Part shown: positions 30,640 to 42,900 of the stretch, piece after piece
How positions within the stretch are numbered: position 1 is the stretch's first letter
Layout: every line of letters begins with the position of its first letter
Assembly: GCA_032719365.1 (NCBI GenBank)
Contig: CM064861.1
Coordinates: 74,644,863-74,708,862, forward strand
DNA from: Prinsepia uniflora
Taxonomy: Eukaryota; Streptophyta; Magnoliopsida; Rosales; Rosaceae
Length of the DNA stretch: 64,000 nucleotides
Reading direction: 5' to 3'
Program-made: the position numbers and the translations under genes
Notes under the pieces: model-generated
The model's input: only the letters and a program-made list of their open reading frames with translations
Databases searched by the model: none
Told to the model about the DNA's origin: nothing

Positions 30640-33414
30640 TGTAATGACCCGTCCCAAATTTTCGAGATTAATTAAGATTAATTAAGATTAAACCAAGGAT
30701 TATCGAGGCTAATCGAGGATTAGTCGAGGATCGTCGGACGTTCAGGGCGAAATTACGATTTTATCCTTAGACAAAGGAAAAAGTTGACATTTGACTCGGG
30801 GGGTCCAATGCATGAGGACTAAGGATCATTACGTAGATCGGGTCAATACGAGTCCGTAGACAGGTGGCACGTCAAAATCGGACGTTCGACGAGAAAGTTA
30901 CGAGTCACAAAAGCTTCGAGACACTATTACACGAATTACGAGACAAGTGGACATTTGTGCTCATGTGAGCCCAGATATTTTGGTCAGGCCCAATGGATGA
31001 AACAGAGAAGACAAATGTCACTCATCCATTGCTCACCTAACACAGATACATGCATATCCCCTTGCCTTCTCTGTTTCATCCTCCCTAACTCGAAACACAC
31101 ATACGACCCACCCTAAAAACTCAAACCCACAACCTTCAATCCTCATCTATCATCCTTGGGCTGTGAATGAAAGTTAGAGAGTGAAGGGAGACGATGAGGA
31201 TGTTGCTAACAGGTTAGACCGCCGTGGACGGTGGCCGGAAAACAGAGACGGTAAGTGTTTACGTTAAAAAAATGGAAGTTTGGTTTTCGGTAGTTGTTGA
31301 TCGAATTGGTTAATTAGGTGAGCGTCTGGAGGTCAAAAGGAGTCGATTGGGCTTGGAATGACGGCCAACGGTGGCAAGGATCATGAGAACTCGATGGCGG
31401 AAGATTGATCGATTATTCATCGATCGAGAAGGTAATCACTCGTGTTTTTCTTGGATTTCTGGGTTGATAAATCGATAAGGTAGGACTGGACGAAGCTATA
31501 GGGATGAACGATTTCAAAAATGGTGGTCGGAGGAAGGAGAACCGGTCTTGACGGTTCACCAGTTTGGTCAAACCAGAACTACCAGTGAATCGGGTTCACT
31601 CGAGGTAGACGATGACACTGTTCATCGACACGTGGCATTCACGCACAACACCTTTAGACAACGCGTGAGGGTGTGTGGGCTTGCTTTTCGAGACAAGGTC
31701 AACATGTAATTTTATCCTTTTGATGTAACTAACATTTTGGTACAAGTTTCGAGTCGATCAGACACCGTTTCGGGGTAGTTTGGAGTGTCCAAAGGTTTAT
31801 GGCTTATTTTAAATACGTTTAAAACCCCGAAAAAATTGGGGGATTTAATGTTAGGTTATTTGAAGTAGTTAGTGACCTTTGAGTATGTTTTAGACAGGTC
31901 TGGTTGACCCGGAAAGGTCGGATTAGCCCGGAGAGGCTTATGGCATGCGTATCAAGGCGCAGCTTGCATTGTCTGTGAGTGGAATTTTTTTTATGAATAT
32001 GATGCATGCATAAATATTTTATATGTTTTTATGAACATGTTTTGAGATTCCATGAGTTCATGTGATTTAAATATGAATTGTTTGGAATTTTTGGAGGAAA
32101 ATACGTTATTGCACGTAATTCGAGATTTCTATTTTAATTGATGGTTGGGCTTCGGCCGAGTGTACTACATGCTTTTGTTTTATGTGATTTCGAGACTTTC
32201 ACGGAGAGGCGTGAAACCGAGGAGCTGATTTACGATTTTGGAAGATTTCACGAGGATGAGTGAAATCGAGATTCGGGTGCGAGACCCATTTGAAAGACCC
32301 TGACTTAGCATGAAATCAAGGATGATTGGAAAGTGTTTTGGAAATGAGAACTGGTTTTCATCTTTGGAAATATCTTTCGGGCTTATGACCTAATTGATTT
32401 GAGGTTTAACTTAGAGTACAGTCAAATGTGAGATAAGTCGGGCGTCGACCGAGTTATGAGTTTTACGAAAGATATTTCGAGCATGAGACCCAGTTGTGGA
32501 TTTGATAGGATTCGAGAAATCTTGGGATATGAAGTGTCGTAGGACATTGGTTTTCGGGCTGTGACCCATTTGGTGATGTTCTGTGCTTGAGGCCCTATGT
32601 ATGATGATAACATTCGGGTTCGTCCCGGGTGTTACGATGCTCACCTCCGGATTGCAATGTGTTCCTTCCGTAGAGGTCACGGTGCACTGCCTATTGTCGA
32701 GTAGCCGAGGGAAGCAATGACCAAGGGAGGCTCAACTTAGGAGTGCTGATGAGATACTCTAGGATTGATCGGCAATGTGTTCGCGATGATCTAGATTGGG
32801 TCGCGGTGAGTGATGTGTTCACGGTGACATGCTAGGATTGTGAGCGGTCCTGAGCTATATGCACATGTGCTAGGATGAGTATCGTGACTGATATTGTGAT
32901 GAGTTCCCATGGGATGTGTTGCCATGAGTTCTATGATTTGGGCCGAGATTCTATTTGTGTTTTCTTTTTAGGCTGAGACCCGTGCTTGTTTTCTATGATC
33001 TGGTTTTGGGTTGAGACCCTACTGAGATGATGGTTTCGATTGAGAAGCATTTTTCACTGTGCTTTGATTTGGGAAGCAATACGTCTTGCTTCCGAGAAAG
33101 TATTTGAAATAACTATTTTATGATGCATGCATGCTTTTACGTGAAGGGTATAAATGTCTTTCTGATATAAAATGAGTTTTATAAACTGTTGTTTTTGTCC
33201 ACTCACAACTTTTATGGTTTTAATACCCTTCAGGTTGATCGCGAATGCGGGCTGTAGCAGAGATCGAGACATCACATGCCACCGCCGATCATGGTGTACT
33301 TTGATGGACCTCGAGCGGGTGACGAATTTATCCCTGGTCTGACACATGGTGTCAGACAGGAGCAGGCTTATCCCATGATAATCCAGGGGGAGGGGATTGA
33401 GACGAGTCCTGTCA
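30640..33414 (+). repeat. LTR A, long gypsy LTR (5' LTR)
   Basis: 2775 bp from TGTAATGACCCGTCCC to GACGAGTCCTGTCA, followed 2 nt later by TTGGTATAAGAGCA, a mutated initiator-Met primer site. It shares the GACGTAGATCGG...CCGTAGACAGGTGGC module (about 30826-30905) with the other gypsy LTRs here. It also carries acceptor-like TAGACAG (to 31897), donor-like GTGAGTGGA (31975) and its complement GTCCACTCAC (33197-33206) before CCCTTCAG (to 33233). Confidence 0.8.
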
Positions 33415-36400
33415 AGTTGGTATAAGAGCATGTGTTGCTCTCAGAGTGACGCGCAAATGCTGGATGTGATGTCTCTGCAGTGGTAACATCCCGTCATCAA
33501 CCTAATAGTTAGGGTAAGAGTATGAGGATTCAATGGAACCAGACCATGGTTAGGTTATGTCTGGCACGAAATGCGATGGTTTAGGGTTCGATTGGCATAG
33601 AGTGTCATGTTTTGAGTGAGGTTGGATCCCGAGGAGGATCGATGTGCATGTGAATCTAACAGCCTAGAGCTATAGTGCTACGGGTAGGTCCCATCTACCT
33701 AGTCGACCAGTTGTCTTAGTATGACGACTTTGAGAGTCGGGACCATTGAGCGGTCATGTTAGATGGGGATTGTGTCAAGTGGTATCAGTGGAGGTCATGG
33801 ACGACCCTAGTTGAGATTGTTGGGAATAGGAACGTTTGATCCTATTTGGTTTAAGGTGCCATGTTATAGTGTGTCGAATCCCGGAGGGATGTTGTCAGGA
33901 AGAGGATTCCACGGTATAGATGTTGTGTGGCTTGGTATGGCATGCGGTGATTGTGACATGTCGTGGTTGGGTAATGCCTAACACCAAGTAGAAAATACCA
34001 AGTTCTTGTGGGCCTAGCGGCTGGAAGCCCTAGATTACGAGTGGATGAGATCCTTGGATAGTGGTTACTAGTTGGTTGGATACCAGTATCAGAGTATGAC
34101 GACTTTTCGGAGTCGAGAGTGATGGATTGGTCAGGATGGTCATGCTGCAGTGAGCAGTCGGGTTCGTGATTACCCTAGTTTGTGAAGGATTAGACAAGTT
34201 ACCAGGAGTGTGGTACTTGTGGACCGATCGGTGGGATATTACGCGTTGCGCAATTGGTATCTGCGGTGAGTTGACTGCAGGGGTATGGATTTTCGATAAC
34301 AGAGTGCTTCTGAAATTGATCAGCGCAAGGTTGTGGCAGACATTACTATCGATAAGACTCGTCCATTGGATTGGTCTTCTTATCGAGTTGAATAGGCTCA
34401 GGTTACCGTGATGACTAAGACAATGAAGATTCACCAGTCGTGACATGGACACGGAGGTGCGTGAGTGACGCACAGTACGAGTAGTGATTTTTGGATTCGA
34501 CTTGGTTACACCCGAGTGTGATCACAGAAAGAGATGAACTCTGGCTGCTGGTGAGTGTGCCGCACTACCTCTGTGGAGGTGACTGAGATGAGTGGGAGAT
34601 GCCAGAGTGGAGTTGATGGGAATCTAATAGTGATTGGATGATTCCGAACGACATTGTGTGTGTCTAAGTAATGTAATGCCATTGTGGGCTTGGATTACGA
34701 CTAGTAAGGTAGATTTGCCTAGGGTGGCAAACATGTGAGTTCAGTGGGCACTGAGCGGGACAGAGAGCATCCTGAGTGGCTCAGGCACGGGGTATACCTA
34801 GATTAGTGATAGGTACCCTAGCTCGTTGTGAATGGATGGCACGAGTGTTCAGAGTTGAAGATTGATCCCATAAGGGTTGGGACGTGCGAACAGGTATGCC
34901 GACGGGGATGGTGATGGAAGAAGCCGAAGAGAATCAATGAAAGTGTTAGTTTGGAGGAAAGGATTAAGAATTACAGTAATTATCAAAGAATACTCTTAGT
35001 CGAAGAAGGTAACCTTGTTTTTTCCGTTTGTTTGGCCAGAGCTTCTGGTTTGGCCGTCAACATAATGCGAGACTTGAGACACGAGGGTGTGCTCAGGAGT
35101 TGAACCTGTATAGGTTGAGACTTGAGAATCGGATTGTGAAGGATGTCATCCATTACTCACCTTTTTGGATGTGCATAAACGGTATAAAACGGACAGGCGA
35201 GTTGGATACTAAGTTAGATTATTTACGGACACATAGGTGGATGTCGTCTGAGTGAGTTGGGGACTGGAAAGTCCAACCGTTGGAAAAGATGGATATACTT
35301 CCAACATGACTAGAACTTCAGAATCAAGAGAGGTTATGATTGAGACAATGAGAGGAGTGCTTGACTCCGCATTGGAGATGAGTATTCCGAAGTCGAAGAG
35401 GGAGACTTCTCGTTTTCTACTCTTTAGCAGATGAAGCTTGGTGCCGCATGATGACATATGATGAATTTTGATGTCACCATCTTTGATCAACCTTGATTCT
35501 TCCCTAGGTGGGATGACGAGGATTAGGATGACAGTTAAAGGGTTCAAAGAGGGTGTAAGAGCTGAACACCTAGGTTGTGAGTCAAATTTGAATGACTTGA
35601 AGAGCAGATGGTACTTAGAGTCACTGGATGTGATGAGTTAGTGTCCGAGGTAGTGGACCCATGTTGGTATTAGGGGTCACGTTATATTGGCTGAGAGAGC
35701 TAGTATGGATCCACCTAGGATCGAGTGGATCGAGTGGTGTGGTGAATATCAAGATGATCGAGAGGATTGAGATGATTGTGGCGACCGTGAGTCGAGCAGA
35801 CCGAGGTTTGGTCGTCATTGGGGAGAATCGTACTGCTGATTATACTAAGCTAGGAGCAGAGGAGAATCGTATCATAACGATCTCGAAGTAAGACGGAATT
35901 TTATCCAACCTCTTTCTTAGGTAGGTGTTGGATATGGGGATGTGTGTATGCTCTATCTTGGATTTGGATAGGTGGATGAATATGTGTTGGATATGTTTAA
36001 GAGCATTGATTTGTCTTGGATAAGTGGATGAGTATGTGTTGGATGTGTGAATAAGTGTGAGACGAGGACGATACATAGGTATCAATCAGGAAGAGATGAA
36101 TAGTCGATGCCTCGATTAGGATGTTGGCAGGTTTGTTACCACTCCAGATGGAGAGATTGTGATGGATTGAGGCTAGCCTTGTGACAGATGGTTAAGGTCC
36201 GGGCCGTGTTCAGAGTAAGGATTGGTACGTGGTTGGACGTTGCCAGAATGTAGTCCTTGAGCAGGCCGAGCAGTGCCTTGATGATTGATATGATGGGGAT
36301 GCACCGGTGTGTAGTGTACGTTGGACGATGGGATTGACCACAGTCAATCGATATATCGAGTTGAGAGTTATCAGAGAGGATAAAGGTTTTGTCTAAAGAA

Positions 36401-36960
36401 TCGAGGCCTAGCTGGACATGAGATAGTAATCGGATTGGATCCGATGGTGACAGTTCAACGAGGATTATGATCGGATGTGTTCCGACATGATGAGATGGTG
36501 ACTGGACGTCGAATACTGTGCTAAAGCATAGTGGACTGAGAGGGTCTAGTGATTACGTGAGTCGAGAGCTCAGGGCCATGTAGGCCAGAGGAACCCTAGT
36601 GTTTTTATCTATGTCATTACCTCTGCTAGCAAGTATTCGATGGGGTCCAGATACACCCAAGATGGGTGAGATGTCGAATATATTTCGACAAGGTACGTGA
36701 TGTGACAATGTGGGGACTCGAGAGCGAGTCGAGATTAGAGTAGTGCAACGAGAGCGCAGTGGAGCCGAGAGTTGTCGGCTGGACGCGATAATGTTAATGA
36801 GATTGGCTTCCTTATGAAGTCAATCTGACATATGGAGGTAATGTATTGAATCAAGATCCGACATATGCGGTTTGGTGTGTGGTGATGGGACTCTAGTGAG
36901 AGTCAGCATGAGTATGGGAAAACGAGGAAGTTTGCTAATGTGAGAACCGAAGAAGATAAA
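33415..36960 (+). mobile_element. Non-coding interior of element A, left part
   Basis: Starts with the degenerate primer site (33417 onward). Translated on both strands it shows no gag, protease, RT or integrase motif. It is GGAT/GATTG-rich on the plus strand and resumes at 47361-47623 after the nested Tekay1 insertion. A large interior without genes fits a LARD-type derivative or a completely decayed element. Confidence 0.5.
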
Positions 36961-39842
36961 TGTAACAACCCGTACCTTCGGGAAGGGTAAAACTGTAATT
37001 TTGTAAAGTTTTGTAGAAAAGGACGATTTTGCCCTTATGAATAGTAGGCTAAAAGTTGACTTTTTGAATTACCAATTGGATGAGTGTTGACCCGTGACTG
37101 TGACGTAGTTTATGACGTCACGAGTCCGTAGACAGGTGGTAGGTTCGATTCGGACAACCGGAGGAAAAGTTATGACGTTCGGAAGATTGGGGGCGTTGCC
37201 GTAATTTTGATTAAATGAGGAAAATGTTGACTTTTTGGAGGACTTGTGATTTTCACGTAGACCGGGGACCGTTGGATAGGTCACGACGTCCTGAGTTCAA
37301 CGACAGGCGGCACGCTGTCATCGGACGTCGGACGGGAAAGATACGGGTCTAGAACGTTCGAGGGCAAAACGGTAATTAATTATAAAAGGGGTATTTTGGT
37401 CATTTTTCTTTCAGCCAATTGGATGAGGACAAGTGGTTGGGTGGGGTAGGATATTTTCTGCTTGTCCATAGGATTGTGGACACGTGGGGGCACTGGATTG
37501 TTCCAAAGAGTTCCAAAGTGTGCACGGCCACACTTTGTTCATTTTTGAACCGTGCAATCCTTCGACAAACGCAGAAAACAGAGAGAAGAGTTTGGAGAGG
37601 CGGTGATCGATTCAGTGCAAGGGAGAGTGAAGAGTGAGTTGAGAGAAGGACAGTGAGGCAAGGAGGTGCTGGTGATCGCGGTTTGGAACTGCAACCGTGC
37701 ACGGAGGCTATACGGTGGACGGTTAGATTTTTGGAGAAAACAGAGAAGGCGGTGGACTGTGGTGGCTGTTGTGCCGTGTGGTGGATCGATTCGAGCCACT
37801 AGGAGACTAAGGAGGCTACGGGGAGTCCAACAAGCACCGTGGTAAGCGGCGGTGCTCACGGCGGAGCCTGAATCGAAGGGTAAGTTCCTTTCCCCTGTTT
37901 TTCCGTGGATTTTAAATTCAAAAGTCGTGAAGGTAGGATGAGAATCGAGGGGATTGGTGAGTGCAGTGGTGTTTAGAGAGGTTCTAGGAGTGGTGTAGGA
38001 CGGTCGCCGTGACGGGGGCGTACACGGCGGAGCTCAGGCGACGGTGAGTACTCTGTACTCTGTTTGGCCGTGAAGTTCAAATGCAAAGTCGTGGAGTTGG
38101 GCGTTGAGTCGAGAGATTAGGAGGTTAGGGTGAAGTTCAGGAAGGTCCTAGGCGTCGATTAAGATGAACGCCGTGACGGGGGAGGACCTGGGCGACCAAC
38201 GGCCAAAACAGGGACTACGGGCCGTCTGTTTCGAGGCCGTGAACGATGGGTTTCCGGCCGTGACTCTTCAAGGTTAGGACATGGTTAGATTGCTTAGGAT
38301 GGGACGAAGAGAATGGGATTGGATTGGACTGGAATGGTGGTCGGATTACAGAGAACCGGTCACGCCGGTTCAACTGTGTTGAACCGGGTGACTCGAGGAA
38401 GGAGAAGCACTGTAGCAGGTGCGTGAGGCCCACGCGCAGCCACTTTGGGCGGCACGTGGAGGCGCGTGGGGAGGAATCTGGCCAAGCTTCCAACATGAGT
38501 TTAGTCCTAAATGTTCTAAGGAATCCAATGGTATAGTTTTCGGGTTAACCGGACGGTGTTACGGAGTTTTTCGGGAATCCAGACGGTTACGGGTTTAGGA
38601 TTAAAATATTATTTAATTCCCGAAAAATTGGGGAAATTAGGATTAGGATCCTTGATGTATTTGTGACCCTATTTGGTGCATTTTGACAGGACGGGAGGCA
38701 CTCGAGTCGGTCGAGGAACGCACGGAGCGCGACTGACTTGCTCAGATTTGTGAGTGGACTCTTTCCTACTTTCGAGCATGCCTAACTGTTTTTATCAATG
38801 TTTTATGATATTATGTGTGTTTTTATGTTTTCAATGATGGTTATACGTGATTGAAATGTTTGCATGTTTTTCGAGACGTTTCCGGATTTTACACGTTTTT
38901 CGAGAAAAAGCCGGTTTTCAGATTTTGATGCCATATTTGAGAAATTCAACCTATAAAAGTTTTCTAATGATGGTAAATGGGTTATGAAACATGATTTGGG
39001 ATTTCCTATGGTTTTTTCTATGAACATGAATTTTTCGGATTTGGGTTCGGAATGTCGGTTCTGGACGTCGGAAGGGCTTCAAACTGGGGATTCCGAATTC
39101 GAGTTTGGTGATGGGTTTCGGAACGGTTTTACACTGAAATGGATTGGATTTGCTGGATCTGGATATGGGTTCAAAGACCCGGATATTGTTTGACGGGGGG
39201 ACGGGCCCGGATTGAGTTTAAAGACTCGGGAGTTTAAAGACTCGGATATTTATGATATTACCCCCATAGGCCTATTGAGTTTAAAGACTCGGATAGGTCC
39301 ATCATGTTTGATCGGAAAAGATGGTTTAATGCTCGTGCTCTGGTTTCTATACCAGTTTTATAGTGTATCTGTTTCTTATGATGTTTTATAGTGTTTCTGT
39401 TTCTTATGATGTTCCATATTATGATTTTCTAATACTTCGTTGGGCATGCCTGTTTCCAAAGCGGAGGGAACAACTTATTACTTTTCCTTAACTCTGATTT
39501 GACGAGAAACTGTATTGAAACTGCTATTTATTCCAGTCCACTCACACCTTCTGTTTTTAAATTTCCCTCCAGGTCGTGGTGATAGCGCTGGAGTGAACGT
39601 TGAGGCAGATATCGAGGCATAGAGCTTACGACGTTCTTCCGTTGCGGACTTAGAATTGTAGGACTTTTTGTGCCCATTTTGTAGAGCTATGCTCTGACTT
39701 ACTAGTGTATATATTTACTCCTTCGTCTGATAGTTGTGCTTATAGTTGTATTAAGGTTATCTTTGGTACTGTAAGTGTGATTGTCAGACGGGAGCAGGGT
39801 TCGTCCCGGGTACCGAGGTGATATTTGGGACGGGTCCTGACA
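36961..39842 (+). repeat. Tekay1 5' LTR
   Basis: 2882 bp, TGTAACAACCCGTACC to GACGGGTCCTGACA. Contains the GACGTAG...GACAGGTGG module twice in diverged form (about 37100-37185 and 37279-37355). Splice-like signals are GTAAGT 37880, GTGAGT 38044, TTTTGACAG ending 38689, GTGAGTGGACT 38750-38760 and CCCTCCAG ending 39572. Three copies of GAGTTTAAAGACTC lie at about 39213-39290. Confidence 0.93.
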
Positions 39843-39862
39843 ATTGGTATCAGAGCCAGGTT
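39843..39862 (+). other. Tekay1 primer-binding site
   Basis: ATTGGTATCAGAGCCAGG starts directly after the LTR; TGGTATCAGAGC (39845-39856) complements the 3' end of initiator methionine tRNA. Confidence 0.9.
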
Positions 39863-39928
39863 GTGTCGATTTGTGTTGGGTCTAGGTTGTTTGACTAACT
39901 CTATGCCTCTTTCAGCGTACGATCGATC

Positions 39929-42900
39929 ATGCCTCCGCGACGTGAACCCCCTCCACGACCTGAAGATGAAGCGACGAGAGGGACTGAGAGCGCTTCGATC
40001 GAAAGAGCCCAGAGACTTGGGGCTACGACTTTCAGTGGTGGGGCAGACCCCGAGGAAGCTCATCGATGGATCACCCGGCTCGAACGTATTTTTGGGGTAA
40101 TGCACTGTCCTCTTGAGGATCGGGTCTTGTTAGCTACTTTTCTGTTGGATGGAGCTGCATATGAGTGGTGGTACACGCTGGAACTGTCCAACTGGGATGC
40201 ACATACCGTGACATGGGAGACTTTCCGGGAGCGGTTTCTTGATCAGTACTATCCCCGTTCTTTCCGGGATGCGAAGGAGGCAGAATTTCTTCACTTGAAG
40301 CAAGGGAACTTGACAGTTGCTGAGTATGAGCAGAGGTTCCAGATGCTATCTCATTTCGCTCCTGCATTTGTAGTGACCGAGGCGGAGAAATGCCGCCGGT
40401 TCGAGTTGGGCCTTCGGGGAGAGATCAAGGCTATAGTGACAGCCGGCTCTTTTGCTACATTCCGAGAGTTGTCTGATGCTGCTGTCAGGGTGGAGGCCAG
40501 TTTACCTGCTAGGCCACAGTATTCGGGCAGTGTTCGACGCCGAGAGCATTCATTTCCAGGAGCATCGAGTTAGAGGCCCCCGAAACGGGGTACGTTTGGT
40601 GGATCGTCATCGGCTGGTGGAGCCCGGTATGGCAGACCAGGCAGTTTCCAGGGCTCTGGTTTTCGAGGAGCTAGGTCACAGCCGACTCCTCAGACGAGTG
40701 CGACTTCAGTTGCTTCTACAGGGAGGCATACCGGTGGACCCGGTAGGGATACTTGCTTCTATTGCGGAGAGCGAGGACACTTTCGGCGGGAGTGCCCATT
40801 GTTAGCTCCGGAGGGTGGAGCAGGCCGAGGTGCAGCGGAACCCGGGCGGAGTACTGCTTCAGTGTCAGGGGCAGCAGGCCCTAGGGGTGGCGGAGGTGCC
40901 ACGAGTAGTTCCAGAGGGCGCGGTAGGTCATCGGGACCTCAGGCGCGAGTTTTTGCCATGACTCAGCAGGAGGCCAGAAAGGCACCTGGAGTGGTGACAG
41001 GTACACTCACCATACTTGGTCACAATGTTTTTGCTTTGATAGATCCCGGGGCTACCCATTCTTTTGTAGCTCGGAGTTGTAGTTTGGTTAAGGAGAGGGA
41101 GGTGTCTACTTTGGATTGTGCGTTAGGAGTGAGTACACCTACGGGGGAGGGGTTGGTAGTGACTCAGGTGTTGAGAGAGTGTTCGGTGATGGTAGGCGAG
41201 GTGGAGTTACTGGCGGATTTGTTACTGTTGGATCTCCGAGACTTTGGTGTTATTTTGGGTATGGACTGGTTGACGAAACATCATGCTTCTATCGAATGTT
41301 TCGATCGAAGAGTGACTTTTCGGAGTCCCGGATTATCAGAGACTACGTTTCAGGGGGATCAGCGTGCACTTCCTACTGGAGTTATTTCGGCACTCGAGGC
41401 TAGCAAGCTGTTACGTAAGGGGTGCCAGGGTTACATAGCTCATGTGGTGGATACACGTGCTACGCCAGTGAGGGCGGAGGACATACCAGTGGTACGGGAG
41501 TTTCCCGATGTTTTTCCTGAGGGGTTGCCAGGACTACCCCCGCACCGAGATCTTGAGTTCACGATTGATCTTCTTCCAGGTACACAACCTATCTCACAGA
41601 CTCCTTATAGAATGGCACCTGCAGAATTGAGGGAACTTAAGGCCCAGTTGCAAGAGTTGGTCGATATAGGATTCATTCGACCGAGTATGTCACCTTGGGG
41701 AGCACCTGTTTTGTTTGTCAAGAAAAAGGACGGAGGATTGAGATTGTGTGTGGATTACAGACAACTGAATAAGGTAACTATTCGGAATAAGTATCCCCTA
41801 CCCCGGATTGATGATTTGTTCGACCAATTGAAGGGAGCTCAGTATTTTTCGAAGATTGACCTTCGCTCCGGTTATCATCAGTTAAGGGTTAAAGAAGAGG
41901 ATGTACCGAAGACAGCCTTTCAGACTAGGTACGGTCATTATGAGTTTGTTGTGATGCCTTTTGGTTTGACTAATGCCCCAGCAGCTTTTATGGACCTTAT
42001 GAACCGAGTGTTCCGGCCATACTTGGATCGTTTTGTGATTGTCTTCATTGATGACATTTTGGTGTATTCGAAGAGTGCGAAGGCACATGAGAAACATCTG
42101 AGAATCGTGCTTAAAACTTTGAGGGAGCATCAGTTGTATGCGAAGCTCAGTAAGTGTCAGTTTTGGTTGACCAGTGTGGGATTTCTGGGTCATGTGATTT
42201 CGGCCGAGGGCATCAGCGTGGATCCTCAGAAAGTTGAGGCGGTAGCCAATTAGGAACAGCCTAAGACGGTGACGGAGATCCGAGATCCGGAGTTTTCTGG
42301 GCTTAGCAGGCTATTATCGGCGTTTCATTGAGGGTTTTTCGATTTTAGCCGCTCCTTTAACCCTACTAACTCGGAAGGGAGTTCGATTTGAGTGGGACGA
42401 GAACTGTGAACAGAGTTTCCAGGAGCTTAAAAGACGGTTGACATCTGCTCCTGTGTTAGCCCTTCCAGACGATAGTGGGGAGTTCGAGGTGTATAGTGAT
42501 GCGTCTTTGCAAGGCTTGGGTTGTGTCTTGATGCAGCATGGGAGAGTGATTGCTTATGCTTCCCGGTAATTGAAACCCCATGAGATGAACTACCCTACAC
42601 ATGATTTGGAACTAGCAGCGGTGGTTCATGCACTGAAGATTTGGCGGCATTACTTATATGGCGAGAAGTGCAGGATTTTCACAGACCACAAGAGCTTAAA
42701 GTATTTGTTCGCTCAGAAGAAACTGAATCTGAGACAACGTCGATGGTTGGAGTTACTTAAGGACTACGACTGTACTATTGAGTATCACCCAGGGAAGGCT
42801 AATGTGGTCGCCGATGCTCTGAGCAGGAAGTCAGCTAGTTCTTTGTCACATTTGAGGACAGTACGGTTACCATTGTTGGTTGAGCTCCGCAGGTTGGGAG

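Noticed and set aside
39843..39862. TGGTATCAGAGC sites as possible tRNA genes
   Set aside because: Only about 12-18 nt match a tRNA 3' end; there are no arms or anticodon. They are retrotransposon primer-binding sites.
39740..40105. Antisense frames opposite Tekay1 gag and LTR ends
   Set aside because: Shadows of the coding strand; no independent support.
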